From Mangrovibacter yixingensis (lineage in GTDB: Bacteria > Pseudomonadota > Gammaproteobacteria > Enterobacterales > Enterobacteriaceae), in assembly GCF_020523985.1 (NCBI RefSeq), contig NZ_JAIVKM010000001.1, positions 868,001 to 932,000 on the forward strand: a stretch of DNA of 64,000 nt, read 5' to 3'. Positions 35,127 through 48,473 of the stretch are shown here, one piece after another (position 1 is the stretch's first letter; each line of letters opens with the position of its first letter). The position numbers were made by a program, and so were the translations under genes. The notes under the pieces were generated by a model, which ran no database searches, was not told the DNA's origin, and was given only the letters and a program-made list of their open reading frames with translations.

Positions 35127-35852
35127 CTATTCCAGCCCGGCACCCAGATCGCAGCGCATATGTGTCCAGCCGCGGTAATCCTTCACTTCCGGAATGGCTT
35201 CCGGCAGGTTCTGGAAGTTGGTGTAATGTTTATAAACCAGCTGGTTAAGCACCCGTGGCGGATCGATATATTCAAGGCCCCACCCTCTCCCGGGCGAACG
35301 GGGTGAAATATGGTACTGACGAGGCTTGCCACGAAACATAATGGAGTAATCAATACCGGGGCCGCCGGGCGCCAGCCTGGGGTCATCAAAGGGGTGGGAG
35401 GACATATAAATCCGGCCCTGTCTGGTCAGCAGGAAGCCCTGATCATTAACCACGGTGACTGAGACGATGTCATCATAAGAGGGAGTTTCCGTACCATCAT
35501 CTTCATCGCCTTTGAACTTAACGCCTTGCCATGTTTTTCCATAGTCTTTGGAAACTCGCATACCGGCCTCACCCCAAATAGGCACCGCCATATACCGCTC
35601 CGATGTGTTAATCAGTTTACGAGTGAATATCCGATAAGACTGGTAATAAATTTGGCTGCGGATATCATTTTTTTGGTCAACAAACCACAGTTCACCTTCA
35701 CAGTGCCAGCCTTTAAGCTCCAGCCAGCGGTGCTCATCGAAGCGGTACACCACCTGCACCGGTGGCTGGCGCGGGTGGCAGGCAGCGAGTAACCCGCAGG
35801 CCAGTAACGCTAACAGGCTGCGCCGTAATACTCTTTTTTTAACCGGGTTCAT
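35127..35852 (-). CDS. Tli3-family immunity lipoprotein
   Basis: A 241-residue lipoprotein: MNPVKKRVLRRSLLALLACGLLAAC has the lipobox LAAC with Cys25 as the lipidated residue. The mature part (WGEAGMRVSKDYGKTWQGVKFKG, GFLLTRQGRIYMSSHPFDD) is like Tli3-type immunity proteins as far as I recall. It should protect the periplasmic face against the cognate lipase. The ATG overlaps the effector stop in ATGA, the usual effector-immunity coupling. The upstream in-frame start at 35915 would abolish the signal peptide. Confidence 0.82.
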   Translation of the reverse strand: MNPVKKRVLRRSLLALLACGLLAACHPRQPPVQVVYRFDEHRWLELKGWHCEGELWFVDQKNDIRSQIYYQSYRIFTRKLINTSERYMAVPIWGEAGMRVSKDYGKTWQGVKFKGDEDDGTETPSYDDIVSVTVVNDQGFLLTRQGRIYMSSHPFDDPRLAPGGPGIDYSIMFRGKPRQYHISPRSPGRGWGLEYIDPPRVLNQLVYKHYTNFQNLPEAIPEVKDYRGWTHMRCDLGAGLE

Positions 35853-38002
35853 GGTTTGCTCCATCTGTGGTTGGCATTGGGCAACGGGGTACCCGCTGGG
35901 GCGGGCATATCCCACTGGGGCAGGGGGGTAACTTGTGGGTGTGGGTCTCGTGGGTGGCGCGGGGGTTCTGTGCGCTCTGCGGGTGCATATTCATTAACAA
36001 CCCCAAACTCTCCACTGGGTAAAATATCATTGGGCTTATTCATAAAGTCTTTTGTGTCTTCCTTTGGTAATTCCCCCGTTTTGTAATACTTTTTGGTAAA
36101 TTCATCCGGGTTATTCCAGTGCCGCCAGTCTGCCTGGCGAATCAGGCGTTGCCAGAAATCCGGGTCTTCAAAGGCCATGCAGTTGCCTATTGCCAGGTCC
36201 CAGGCCATTACTTTTTCGGGTACATCCGGGCTCATCACTATTGAAGAGTGCTGGCTCAGTTTTACCGGGTCGCCATATTTTTCCATCTGGTCAATCTCTT
36301 CATCGGTTTTATTACGAAACAGCACATACTCCCTATGCTGCGGGTTACCGCCCACATAACCTGAAGTGAAGGTGGTTTGGTAATGGGCGTTAATTTCCGC
36401 TATCTCTTTATCGGTCAGTTTCTGCCCAGGTCGGGGTGGTTGGCCGTACAAATTGATAACATTGCGGTTCTCTTTCACCTGCCAGACCAGGCTGTATGAC
36501 CGGGCAGAATAGTCAATGTAGCGGTCTTCGCGCCCAATACCGCTGTGGTAGCGTTGTTTGCCTTCATCGGGGGTATGGCCCATCAGGGTAAAGGTGAACA
36601 CTTCAGGCAGGGCATCACCGTTAACGGTGACCTCACTGTTCCATGGGTAACTGGCATTGGTGGGCCAACTGTCGTAGATAAAATCGCCGGGCTGTTCAGG
36701 GAGTTTTTCAAACGGTGCCTGCGCCGGGTTCCCGCCCACTGGGTAGCGCTGGCTGAAGACGCGCTGGAACAGATTGGGGTGCTTGCGGGCAAGCGGGTCT
36801 GGAATGCCACGCCAGCCCATGCCCTGCACATTGATAAGTGAAACCGTGCCGTCGTCCGGGCAAAAGTAGTTATATACCCGGCCAAAGTTATTCCGGCTGT
36901 GGCGTGGGTCGCTGTGCCAGTGGTGGTTAAGCCCCAGTGTGCCGTCATTGACCATGGCCTGGAGAAAATCCGGGGCGTAGTGCCCGTCTGGGGCATATTT
37001 CGGGTTAGTGGCCATCAGGTTGCAGAAGTTGGCGAAGGTTTGCTGGCGGGCGCGGGTGGTCTGCTGGCGGCCGGGCAGGCGGTTTTCCATAAAGCGTTGT
37101 TCAAGGGAGTAGGGTGAATGGCACAGAATCACACAGTCTGCAGGGGTTCTGTCTGCCCGCTTTACCAGCATATTGGCCAGCATTGCCAGCAGGGTGCCCT
37201 GGCTGTGTGCCACAATATTGATTGTATCAAACTCAGTATCTTTATTACCGCGGATTGCCAGGATCAAATCTGCCAGGCGCTGGGCGGCAAAAAACTGGTA
37301 AATGCGGTGCGGGTTTTGGTAAATCGGGTGGGTGAAATCATTGTGGTTAAATTTTGAGTGGCGGCTGTATGCACCGGCAAGCCAGGTGGCAACACCGCCA
37401 GCACCAGGGCCCAGCATATCAGGCAGGCAAGTCGTGGCGTTGGCAAAGGTGCCGCCGTCTTTTGCCCCGGCAAGGTTAAGAACATTGCCAAAGTTGTCGT
37501 TAAGAAAACCGCGCCCTTCAGGGTTAAGTTTTTTCAGGCGTTTGGCATCATTTTCCAGCCAGGCATCATAAGGCAGCATGGCGTCCGGGCCCAGTTTACG
37601 CACTTCTTCCCGGTAACGGCGCTGGTCTTCAAGCCAGGTGGCGTGGTCAACCGGGCGGTAGCCCCAGTGAAAAGGGATGACGGGTGAACGGCCACTGCCG
37701 GTAATACGCTGCGGCGGGTTGCTTAAGTCGGTTTGCCCGCCAAGTTCCCCCCATTGGTGAATATGCAGATCATTGCGTGCAAGGCGGGTATTCAGCCCGG
37801 CAACAATGCCTTTTTCCTGGTGCTGGTAGGCTTCACCTGTGTCGTTTACCCCATGAACCAGAATCACAATACAGGGCAGTGGCCGGCCCGCTGTAAATTG
37901 CTGCACCAGCATGGCACCGCTGGTTTCAACCGGCACACCAATAAAGTTCCCCAGTTCATGGTTGTTGTAAACCGGGCTGGCATTATCCTTATGCGTACTC
38001 AT
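35849..38002 (-). CDS. Type VI secretion lipase effector, Tle3-like (alpha/beta hydrolase with DUF3274)
   Basis: A 717-residue protein without signal peptide. The oxyanion-side motif VILVHGVND is at ~47-54 and the nucleophile elbow AHSQGT has Ser267, a GxSxG variant found in Tle3-type lipases. The C-terminal half (~400-690; DDGTVSLINVQGMGWRGIP, PWNSEVTVNGDALPEVFTFTLMGH) fits DUF3274. Known Tle3 effectors are phospholipases delivered to the periplasm of rivals. The gene overlaps vgrG and the immunity gene by four bases each. The Pro-rich C-terminus (PHPQVTPLPQWDMPAPAGTP) may be a docking tail. Lipase specificity is inferred. Confidence 0.85.
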   Translation of the reverse strand: MSTHKDNASPVYNNHELGNFIGVPVETSGAMLVQQFTAGRPLPCIVILVHGVNDTGEAYQHQEKGIVAGLNTRLARNDLHIHQWGELGGQTDLSNPPQRITGSGRSPVIPFHWGYRPVDHATWLEDQRRYREEVRKLGPDAMLPYDAWLENDAKRLKKLNPEGRGFLNDNFGNVLNLAGAKDGGTFANATTCLPDMLGPGAGGVATWLAGAYSRHSKFNHNDFTHPIYQNPHRIYQFFAAQRLADLILAIRGNKDTEFDTINIVAHSQGTLLAMLANMLVKRADRTPADCVILCHSPYSLEQRFMENRLPGRQQTTRARQQTFANFCNLMATNPKYAPDGHYAPDFLQAMVNDGTLGLNHHWHSDPRHSRNNFGRVYNYFCPDDGTVSLINVQGMGWRGIPDPLARKHPNLFQRVFSQRYPVGGNPAQAPFEKLPEQPGDFIYDSWPTNASYPWNSEVTVNGDALPEVFTFTLMGHTPDEGKQRYHSGIGREDRYIDYSARSYSLVWQVKENRNVINLYGQPPRPGQKLTDKEIAEINAHYQTTFTSGYVGGNPQHREYVLFRNKTDEEIDQMEKYGDPVKLSQHSSIVMSPDVPEKVMAWDLAIGNCMAFEDPDFWQRLIRQADWRHWNNPDEFTKKYYKTGELPKEDTKDFMNKPNDILPSGEFGVVNEYAPAERTEPPRHPRDPHPQVTPLPQWDMPAPAGTPLPNANHRWSKP

Positions 38003-40536
38003 TGTTTGGCTTCCCGTTTGAGTGAAACAACGCAGGCTTCTGTTTCGGTGAGAGAAAGGAGTGGCGAGTGCCCGTTGGCATCGGTTTTCCCTTCAACCAC
38101 CGAGCCGTCGGCTCTTTTTATTCTGAACGCCTGGTTTACCAGCACTTGCCCCGGCTCCCCGTCACAACACAGTTGCACCTTGCGCCCTAACGCTCCCGGG
38201 TTGAAAGCAGGCGCGACTAGTTTGGTGGTATCCCCTGGGTGCCACGCCAGTGTGGGGGATTTCTGGTCTATGCTGACAGGCGAAAATATTTCAACACTGC
38301 CGTTAGGGTGAATACGTATCCCGCCCCCACCACTGTGGAGGAATATGCCATTTTTGGCGCTGAGTTGGAGTTCGCCCTTGCTGCTGGTAAGTTGCATATT
38401 CTGCTCGGACAGCGCAGATAACGTGCCACGCTGCGCCTGGAAATTAAGATTACCGCTGGCCGCAATAAGCTTAATTCCAGCTTTACGCACAAAAGCGGAA
38501 ATCCCCTGGCCTGCGGCAAGAGAAAGTGTTTTCAGAATATTGATACTGCCATGGTTTTCGGCGGTAACGATGGCATCTTTACCCGCAGAAAGTTGCAGGT
38601 TTTTGGGGGTGGCCTGGGTGATCCCTGCATCGCCCCAGGCGACAATTCCCGGTTGGTTGAGGTGTTGCAGCGCCTGGTTTGCTTCTTGCTGAGAGCCTGT
38701 ATCTACGGTATCGCTCCCTGCCTGTTGCGCACTGCCTTGCAGACTGCGCGCCAGAACAAGGGCCTGCTCCAGTTGCCGGATGGTCTCCGGCATATCCAGT
38801 TGCTTACCCTTTGCACCCGGTTGGGAAGCCGTGGTCAGTAAGATGCCTTTTGCGGAGCGAATCGCGGTATGGTTATCGGTACGCAATTCTGCACCTTCTC
38901 CACGCGGCTTGCGCTCAGCATCCACCATTCGCCCCAGGTTGAGTTGCGATTTACCCGGCTCAGTAGCCAGTTTGATATGCTGCTCGCCCTTTTTATCTTC
39001 CATGCGCAATTTGTTCTTGCCATGGGTGCGAATAACATTGCGGGTACTGTTGGTGTAGTTAACCACGTCGGGATTAAAAGCGTTATGCAACACATGGGCG
39101 ATATACGGGCGTTCGGGGTCGCCGCCTTCAAAAGCAACCGCAACCTCCATGTTATCGAGCAGTGGGAAGTGAATACCATATTGGTCACCGGCGTAAATTC
39201 GGGCCAGGCGTACGGGCATACTTTCTTCACCTTTATGCCATTCATCACGGTCAAAACTAAATTTCACTTTATAACGGCCAAATTTATCCGGCCGGGCTAG
39301 TTGGTCGTTGCGTTTTGAGCCTGAAACCCGTGCCGGAACAGTGCCGGTAATCACCGGACGAGGGCGATATGCGGGCCGCCATACCACTAAGTTGTTTTTG
39401 GGCATACCGGACAATTTCGCCTGGAAACCATGCCCACGCCCACCCTGGCAGACCAGTGACGTAACCAGAAAACCGGGCTCAAATACTTGCGGTGTATCCC
39501 CCGTTATCTGCACCAGCATTCCTGGCAAAATTGCCGGGTCGTCTGCTGTGGCATGCAACTGCACACGCGCACATAAATGGCGTTCGTGGCGAATACGGGC
39601 ATAGAACCATGCGCTCTCTGCCACTTCACCGGGTGCCACCGCATAGCGGTCGCCCATTGATTGGGTGTTGTCGCCATACTGGTAATCGCAGCCCACCGTA
39701 AAGGGGGCTTCGCGCCCTTGGTCTGCGGTGGATTCCGGGAAGGGTTCTTCTTTATTGTGGTAGTAATAATTACGGCTGTGAGCGGCGCGCGGGGTTACCT
39801 GTGCATGGCTTACCATATCGCGAATAGTTAAGGTATCGCCCACCAACCCGGCTTCAGGAAGCGCCTGAATGGTATGGCCTCTGATATACATTTTCAGGCT
39901 GTCGCTAAAGACAATAACCGTCACATTTTCAACTTTTTCATGGGGCTCAAACCGAAACCAGATACCGGTTTCTGATAATACCCGTAGCACAAAGTCGTAG
40001 TCCGATTCGCCCCACTGGACCATCATTTCCCGCAGTGGATAGCGCCATGACAAGTTGTCCATATTAATTTCATAACCATGCAGGCCATGGGATTTTAAAA
40101 TACGGGTGACAACTTCTGGTACGGAAACCTGCTGGTAAATAGCATAGCGGCGAGAATGGCGCAGTAATACCAGTGGGTGCTCAAGTGTGGCTTCATAATA
40201 GGATTCATCTTTATTGGCAGACAAACGTGAAAATGCGGTAATTATGCCGTGTACTTCCCGTAAGCATTGCCATTTGGGTAGGTTTTTCCTGTAGCGAGAA
40301 TAATCCGGGTTAGGGCTGCGCATCACAAATATGGCTGGCTGCAGCATAATATTTTCAGGAGAAATATCTTGTTCAGGAGAAGTGAAGCGCAATGTATAAC
40401 ACCAGGGTTCACTCAGCGCTTCCTGCCCGGTAAATGACTCTATATCTGTTTCTATGGTGGTACGTTTAAATAGCAGTAAATAACGGTTGAGAGTGTCTGC
40501 CTGAATTTGTTGGTGCTTTTGGGGAATGTCCGCCAT
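37999..40536 (-). CDS. vgrG: VgrG spike protein with DUF2345 and C-terminal TTR-like extension
   Basis: An 845-residue VgrG: gp27-like N-terminus (~20-400; EPWCYTLRFTSP, GIWFRFEPHEKVENV), gp5-like OB domain (~410-500; DKFGRYKVKFSFDRDEWHKGE, VRLARIYAGDQYGIHFPLLDNMEVAVAFEGGDPERPYI). DUF2345 beta-helix repeats follow (~520-770), including TASQPGAKGKQLDMPETIRQLE. The last ~55 residues (GQVLVNQAFRIKRADGSVV-EGKTDANGHSPLLSL) look like a transthyretin-like domain, which in enteroaggregative E. coli VgrG1 binds a Tle lipase. It is first in the effector unit. No other T6SS structural gene is in the window, so the secretion machine must be elsewhere. Confidence 0.94.
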   Translation of the reverse strand: MADIPQKHQQIQADTLNRYLLLFKRTTIETDIESFTGQEALSEPWCYTLRFTSPEQDISPENIMLQPAIFVMRSPNPDYSRYRKNLPKWQCLREVHGIITAFSRLSANKDESYYEATLEHPLVLLRHSRRYAIYQQVSVPEVVTRILKSHGLHGYEINMDNLSWRYPLREMMVQWGESDYDFVLRVLSETGIWFRFEPHEKVENVTVIVFSDSLKMYIRGHTIQALPEAGLVGDTLTIRDMVSHAQVTPRAAHSRNYYYHNKEEPFPESTADQGREAPFTVGCDYQYGDNTQSMGDRYAVAPGEVAESAWFYARIRHERHLCARVQLHATADDPAILPGMLVQITGDTPQVFEPGFLVTSLVCQGGRGHGFQAKLSGMPKNNLVVWRPAYRPRPVITGTVPARVSGSKRNDQLARPDKFGRYKVKFSFDRDEWHKGEESMPVRLARIYAGDQYGIHFPLLDNMEVAVAFEGGDPERPYIAHVLHNAFNPDVVNYTNSTRNVIRTHGKNKLRMEDKKGEQHIKLATEPGKSQLNLGRMVDAERKPRGEGAELRTDNHTAIRSAKGILLTTASQPGAKGKQLDMPETIRQLEQALVLARSLQGSAQQAGSDTVDTGSQQEANQALQHLNQPGIVAWGDAGITQATPKNLQLSAGKDAIVTAENHGSINILKTLSLAAGQGISAFVRKAGIKLIAASGNLNFQAQRGTLSALSEQNMQLTSSKGELQLSAKNGIFLHSGGGGIRIHPNGSVEIFSPVSIDQKSPTLAWHPGDTTKLVAPAFNPGALGRKVQLCCDGEPGQVLVNQAFRIKRADGSVVEGKTDANGHSPLLSLTETEACVVSLKREAKQ

Positions 40537-40821
40537 CTGAGCTTTCCATGATAATCGCGCTCGTGAAAGTTGGGCGGAGAGTAAGCCAGGAAAAAACAGC
40601 GGTAAATACGTTATTTATATGGTTATTCATCAGGAAAAAATAACAAATCCGCCTGAGGCCAGGAAGCGTGTGCGTTGGTGAGGTGTTTTATTTTTAATGA
40701 AAATGGCAGGCTGTTAATAATTTTATAATGGAGCGGTTTGTTTATTATTATACTGTTAGCCGTATTATGAATACGGGCACCTGTATTCAACATGTTTTTT
40801 GCAAGGTTGTTTGTTCAGCAA
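40537..40821. other. AT-rich upstream region of the vgrG unit
   Basis: Gene-free and richer in A+T than its surroundings (for example 40681-40760). It should contain the vgrG promoter and possible H-NS-binding sequence. No defined site could be assigned. Confidence 0.4.
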
Positions 40822-40851
40822 AATAAAACGCCGCAGTTGCAGCGTTTTATT
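40822..40851 (-). terminator. Rho-independent terminator of the his operon
   Basis: AATAAAACGC (40822-40831) pairs with GCGTTTTATT (40842-40851) around a 10-base loop, 22 bases after the hisI stop. On the minus strand the stem closes in GTTTTATTTTG. Confidence 0.88.
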
Positions 40852-40873
40852 GTGTCACGGAAAATAGAAGAGA

Positions 40874-41478
40874 TTATTTATGCCGCGATTTCAGGTTATC
40901 AATTACTGTGCCTAAATCCAGTTCCTGATCCTGCAACAGTACCAGTAAGTGGTACATCAGGTCAGATGCCTCATTCGTCAGTTCATGCTTATCATGCACC
41001 GTTGCGGCGAGCGCGGTTTCCACACCTTCTTCACCCACTTTCTGGGCAATGCGCTTGGTGCCGCTGGCATAAAGTTTGGCGGTGTAAGAACTGGCCGGGT
41101 CCGCGTGTTTGCGCTCTGCCAGCAGGCTTTCCAACTCGTACAGGAAATGCCACTGATGGTGAGTATCACCGAAACAACTGGAAGTCCCTTTATGGCAGGT
41201 GGGGCCAATGGGGTTCACCATAACCAGCAGAGTGTCGTTGTCGCAGTCAGCGGTGATACTTACCACATTGAGAAAATGGCCGGAAGTTTCGCCTTTGGTC
41301 CACAGGCGCTGTTTAGTCCGTGACCAGAACGTCACTTTGCCATTTTGCTCTGTCTGCGCCAGGGCTTCCTGGTTCATATAACCCAGCATCAGGACTTCAC
41401 CGGATACGGCGTGCTGCACGATAACCGGTAACAAGCCATCGGTTTTTTCCCAGTCCAGTTGCGCACGTTGTTGTTCTG

Positions 41479-41485
<7 letters not shown>
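40874..41485 (-). CDS. hisI: HisIE, phosphoribosyl-AMP cyclohydrolase / phosphoribosyl-ATP pyrophosphohydrolase
   Basis: A 203-residue bifunctional enzyme for steps 2 and 3 of histidine synthesis. The N-terminal PRA-CH domain (1-~115) has [24 protein letters not shown] and [11 protein letters not shown] (zinc Cys and Mg Asp). The C-terminal PRA-PH domain (~118-203) has [11 protein letters not shown] and [13 protein letters not shown]. It is the last gene of the operon and overlaps hisF by 7 bases. A second, single-domain PRA-CH gene is at 8093-8500. Confidence 0.97.
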
Positions 41486-43569
<2,084 letters not shown>

Positions 43570-43570
<1 letters not shown>

Positions 43571-44637
43571 TACAACACTCCTTTTGACGAAGGCAGTGCA
43601 TCCCCTTCCACGCGAATGGCCTGGCGCAGTGTGCGGCCAAAGGCCTTGAACAGGCTTTCAACGCGGTGGTGATCATTTTTGCCTTTGGTTTTCAGGTGCA
43701 ATGTCACGCCCATGGTATAAGAGAGCGAGCGGAAGAAGTGCTCGACCATTTCGGTGCTCAAATCGCCCACGCGCTGGTAATTGAACTCGGCTTTATATTC
43801 CAGGTGCGGGCGGCCAGAAATATCCATGGCGCAGCGTGCCAGGCATTCATCCATGGGCAGCACAAAACCAAAGCGCGCAATACCACGTTTGTCGCCCAGG
43901 GCCACACGCAGTGCTTCACCTAAGGCCAACCCGGTATCTTCAACGGTGTGGTGGTCGTCAATGTGCAGGTCGCCATGGACTTTAACGGATAAACGGAACC
44001 CGCCGTGGGTGGCAATTTGGTCCAGCATGTGGTCGAAGAAACCTACACCCGTGTTGATGGTGCTTTCACCTTCGCGATCGAGCCACACTTGTACGTCAAT
44101 CTGGGTTTCGCGGGTATTACGCTCAACCCGTGCGTACCGGTCGCGCTGGGTGAGTTTGGTGCAAATATCGTCCCAGCTCAGGTTATCGGGTGCGTATTGC
44201 AGCCCCTGAATACCCATATTGCTTGCCAGCGCGATATCGGTTGCGCGGTCACCAATCACATAGCTGTTGGCGGCATCCATCACACCGCGTACCAGGTATT
44301 TTTCGACCAGCCCGGTTTTAGGTTTGCGGCAGGTGCAGTTGTCCTGCTGGAAATGCGGGCAGATAAGAACCTCTTCGAATTTTACGCCCTGCGAGCTGAG
44401 AACCTGCATCATCAGGTTATGCGGGCCATCGAAGTCTGCCTGTGGGTAGCTGCTGGTACCAAGGCCATCCTGGTTGGTGACCATCACTAACTGCCAGCCT
44501 GCTTTTTGCAGTTGCAGCAGGGCCGGAATAACACCGGGCTCAAAGGCGAGTTTGGCATAGCTGTCCACCTGGAAATCTTCCGGTGGTTCGGTAATCAGGG
44601 TGCCGTCCCGGTCAATAAAAAGATACTTCTGGCTCAT
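43570..44637 (-). CDS. hisB: HisB, histidinol phosphatase / IGP dehydratase
   Basis: A 355-residue bifunctional enzyme as in E. coli. The N-terminal HAD phosphatase (1-~165) has FIDRDGTLI and a Cys/His zinc loop [14 protein letters not shown]. The C-terminal dehydratase has [18 protein letters not shown] and [17 protein letters not shown] plus the matching [16 protein letters not shown]. The ATG at 44637 lies 2 bases after the hisC stop. Confidence 0.98.
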
Positions 44638-44639
44638 AC

Positions 44640-45734
<1,095 letters not shown>

Positions 45735-47051
45735 TCAACCCTGTTTGTTGTTTTGCGCCAGTGCGGCAACACGCAATGTCACGGCATTTTTGTGTGCGGT
45801 TAATTGTTCCGCGGCGGCCAGCGTTTCAATGGTTTGCGCCAGGCTGGCGAAGCCTTGTGGCGACAGTTCCTGTACCGTCATACGTTTTTGAAAATCCGCC
45901 AGGCCAAGGCTTGAGCAGGTGGCGGTATAACCGTATGTGGGCAATACATGGTTGGTTCCGGATGCATAATCACCGGCAGATTCTGGTGACCAGTCACCCA
46001 GGAACACAGAGCCTGCACTGGTGATGTCATCAACCAGGCTGCGTGCTTCGCGGGTTTGAATAATTAAGTGTTCCGGACCATACAGGTTAGATATTTCCAC
46101 GCACTGCGCCAGGTCACGCGCCACAATCAGGCGGCTTGCTGACAACGCCTGACGGGCAGTTTCAGCACGCGGCAATTCAGCCAACTGGCGCTCAACGGCC
46201 AGTGCCACACGGCTGGCGATGTCACGGTCTGGTGTCAGTAAAATGACTTGTGAATCCGGGCCGTGTTCCGCCTGGGAAAGCAGGTCGGAGGCAACAAAGT
46301 CTGGGTTGGCACCACTGTCGGCAATCACCAAGACTTCTGAAGGCCCGGCAGGCATATCAATGGCTGCACCATCAAGCCGCTGGCTGACCTGGCGTTTGGC
46401 TTCGGTAACAAACGCATTGCCAGGGCCAAAGATTTTGTCTACGGCAGGCACTGTTTCGGTACCGAATGCCAGCGCCGCTATCGCCTGAGCCCCACCGGCC
46501 TGGAAGACTTCTTTCACGCCACACAGGCGGGCGGCATAGAGAATTTCATCGGCAATTGGCGGCGGGGAGCACAGTACAACCCGGCGGCAACCGGCAATAC
46601 GTGCCGGGGTTGCCAGCATTAATACTGTTGAAAACAAAGGCGCTGAACCACCAGGAATGTAGAGGCCAACCGCCGCAACCGGGCGGGTGACTTGCTGGCA
46701 ACGCACGCCTGGCAATGTTTCGATATCAACCGTTGCCAGTTGCTGGGCACGGTGGAAGGTTTCAATATTTTTGACCGCTACAGCCATTGCCTGTTTAACG
46801 TCGTCACCCAGGCGTGCCACTGCAGCATCAATCTCAGCGTCGCTGACGCGCAATTCACTGACGGCGGTTTTATCAAAGCGGGCGCTGTATTCACGCAAGG
46901 CGTCATCACCACGATTTTTGACGTTATCGAGGATTTCGCTCACGGTGCGGGTGATGCTGTCAGAGGCAGAAATCGCCGGGCGCATCAATAGTGCGCGCTG
47001 TTGTTTGGCATCGCACGTATTCCAGTCAATCAGGGTATCGAAGCGGCTCAT
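45735..47051 (-). CDS. hisD: Histidinol dehydrogenase
   Basis: A zinc-dependent enzyme for the last two steps of histidine synthesis. From the ATG at 47051 it has 438 residues. GGAG lies 8 bases upstream of this ATG; an ATG at 47057, overlapping the hisG stop, has GGAG too close. Signature [21 protein letters not shown]-type sequence (VDKIFGPGN), AEHGPDSQ and GPEHLI and GTNHVLPT (zinc His) are present. Confidence 0.97.
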   Translation of the reverse strand: MSRFDTLIDWNTCDAKQQRALLMRPAISASDSITRTVSEILDNVKNRGDDALREYSARFDKTAVSELRVSDAEIDAAVARLGDDVKQAMAVAVKNIETFHRAQQLATVDIETLPGVRCQQVTRPVAAVGLYIPGGSAPLFSTVLMLATPARIAGCRRVVLCSPPPIADEILYAARLCGVKEVFQAGGAQAIAALAFGTETVPAVDKIFGPGNAFVTEAKRQVSQRLDGAAIDMPAGPSEVLVIADSGANPDFVASDLLSQAEHGPDSQVILLTPDRDIASRVALAVERQLAELPRAETARQALSASRLIVARDLAQCVEISNLYGPEHLIIQTREARSLVDDITSAGSVFLGDWSPESAGDYASGTNHVLPTYGYTATCSSLGLADFQKRMTVQELSPQGFASLAQTIETLAAAEQLTAHKNAVTLRVAALAQNNKQG

Positions 47052-47056
47052 AGTCA

Positions 47057-47956
47057 TTACTCCATCATTTTTTCAATGGGCAGGACGAGGATAGAACTGG
47101 CACCCAGCACTTTCAGTTTTTCCATGGTTTCCCAGAACAGGGTTTCACTGCTGACCATGTGCATGGCAACACGCTGTTTGTCGCCAGCCAGCGGCAGAAT
47201 CGTGGGGCGTTCAGCACCTGGCAGCAGAGCAATCACTTCTTCCAGACGGTCACTTGGCGCGTGCATCATGATGTATTTGGATTCGCGTGCCTGAATCACG
47301 CCCTGAATACGGGTCATCAGGCGGTCGATCAACTGTTGTTTGGCACTGTCCATTTCGCCATCACGCTGAATCAGGCAGGCTTTGGAACGGTAAATTACTT
47401 CTACTTCACGCAGGCCGTTCGCTTCAAGCGTTGCCCCGGTAGAGACCAGGTCACAGATGGCATCAGCCAGGCCGGCACGAGGGGCCACTTCAACGGAACC
47501 ATTCAGTAAGCAGGATTTGAACTGGATATTTTTTTGGTCGAGATAACGTTTGAGCAGGTGCGGATAAGAAGTAGCGATACGTTTGTTATTCAGGGCAGCC
47601 GGGCCATCCCAGGTTTCGTCTGCCGGCAGGGCCAGGGAGAGGCGGCAACCACCGAAATCGAGGCGGCGCAGTGTGAAGTAACGTGGGTCTTCACCTTGTG
47701 CCCGGCGAGTCAGCAGCTCTTCTTCCAGCACATTCTCACCAATAATCCCCAGGTCCACAACACCATCCATAATCAGGCCCGGAATATCGTCATCGCGTAC
47801 ACGCAGAATATCGATAGGCATATTCTCAGCCAGTGCAATCAGGCGTTGTGTGTGCAGGTTCACCTTAATGCCGCAGCGGGCGAGCAGTTCGCGTGAATCA
47901 TCACTTAAACGGCCTGATTTTTGAATAGCTATGCGTAAACGTGAATTATCTAACAT
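47057..47956 (-). CDS. hisG: ATP phosphoribosyltransferase (long form)
   Basis: A 299-residue enzyme of the first, feedback-inhibited step. [10 protein letters not shown] at the start, [24 protein letters not shown], the PRPP motif [19 protein letters not shown] and a C-terminal regulatory domain binding histidine (after ~225) are seen. The ATG at 47956 gives the E. coli length. It follows the attenuator directly. Confidence 0.98.
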   Translation of the reverse strand: MLDNSRLRIAIQKSGRLSDDSRELLARCGIKVNLHTQRLIALAENMPIDILRVRDDDIPGLIMDGVVDLGIIGENVLEEELLTRRAQGEDPRYFTLRRLDFGGCRLSLALPADETWDGPAALNNKRIATSYPHLLKRYLDQKNIQFKSCLLNGSVEVAPRAGLADAICDLVSTGATLEANGLREVEVIYRSKACLIQRDGEMDSAKQQLIDRLMTRIQGVIQARESKYIMMHAPSDRLEEVIALLPGAERPTILPLAGDKQRVAMHMVSSETLFWETMEKLKVLGASSILVLPIEKMME

Positions 47957-48008
47957 TATGTTGTTACCTCTTAACCTGTTTAACTCTGCCCGAAAAACGT
48001 AATAAAAA

Positions 48009-48038
48009 AGCCCCCGGAAGTGTGACCTTCCGGGGGCT
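48009..48038 (-). terminator. his attenuator terminator
   Basis: On the minus strand AGCCCCCGGAAG and CTTCCGGGGGCT form a 12-base-pair stem with a 6-base loop followed by TTTTTTATT, between hisL and hisG. This is the classical attenuator stem; stalling at the His codons of hisL would favour the antiterminator. Confidence 0.95.
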
Positions 48039-48100
48039 TTCATTGCGTTCATGCACCACTGGAAGATCTGAATGTCTTCCAGCACACATCGCCTGAAAGA

Positions 48101-48151
48101 CTAGTCAGGATGATGGTGATGATGGTGGTGTTTAAATTGAACGCTTTTCAT
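48101..48151 (-). CDS. hisL: his operon leader peptide
   Basis: A 16-residue peptide MKSVQFKHHHHHHHPD with seven consecutive His codons; E. coli HisL is almost identical from residue 4 onward. Translation of the His run controls attenuation of hisGDCBHAFI according to charged tRNA-His. Confidence 0.97.
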   Translation of the reverse strand: MKSVQFKHHHHHHHPD

Positions 48152-48191
48152 AAAATTCTCTGTATGAATGACTATTCATTAAGTGGTACTT

Positions 48192-48221
48192 ACCGTAAAC
48201 CAGGTTAAGGGCTGAACGCAA
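48192..48221 (-). promoter_or_regulatory. his operon promoter
   Basis: Minus-strand TTGCGT (48221-48216) and TACGGT (48197-48192) are 18 bases apart, the same architecture as the E. coli his promoter. hisL starts about 40 bases further on. Confidence 0.7.
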
Positions 48222-48232
48222 GCCCTTTTTTT
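48207..48232 (+). terminator. Plus-strand terminator overlapping the his promoter
   Basis: AAGGGCT-GAACGCA-AGCCCTT is followed by a run of seven or more T reading rightwards. No plus-strand gene ends here. The right arm and loop include the his -35 element. Confidence 0.65.
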
Positions 48233-48473
48233 ACAAGATTAAGAACTTTCATTTTCATCCTGACATTGTTGGTAACCCGCGACAGGCGTAGCGTAGTACT
48301 ATGATTACTTGATTGTGCGATTAAGCCATCGGGTCAGAATTTAGCTATTAAGGAATGAAGCAGTTTGCGCCTGGGTTATTGTTACTGGCGGTAACATTGC
48401 AGAAAAAGCTCATGGCTTACCAGGAAAATCCTGATTTATACATAAGGTATCAACACCGTTAAGGAGAGCAGGC

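Noticed and set aside
48101-48151. His run in hisL as a tag or low-complexity artefact
   Set aside because: Position, attenuator stem and promoter show it is the natural his leader peptide.
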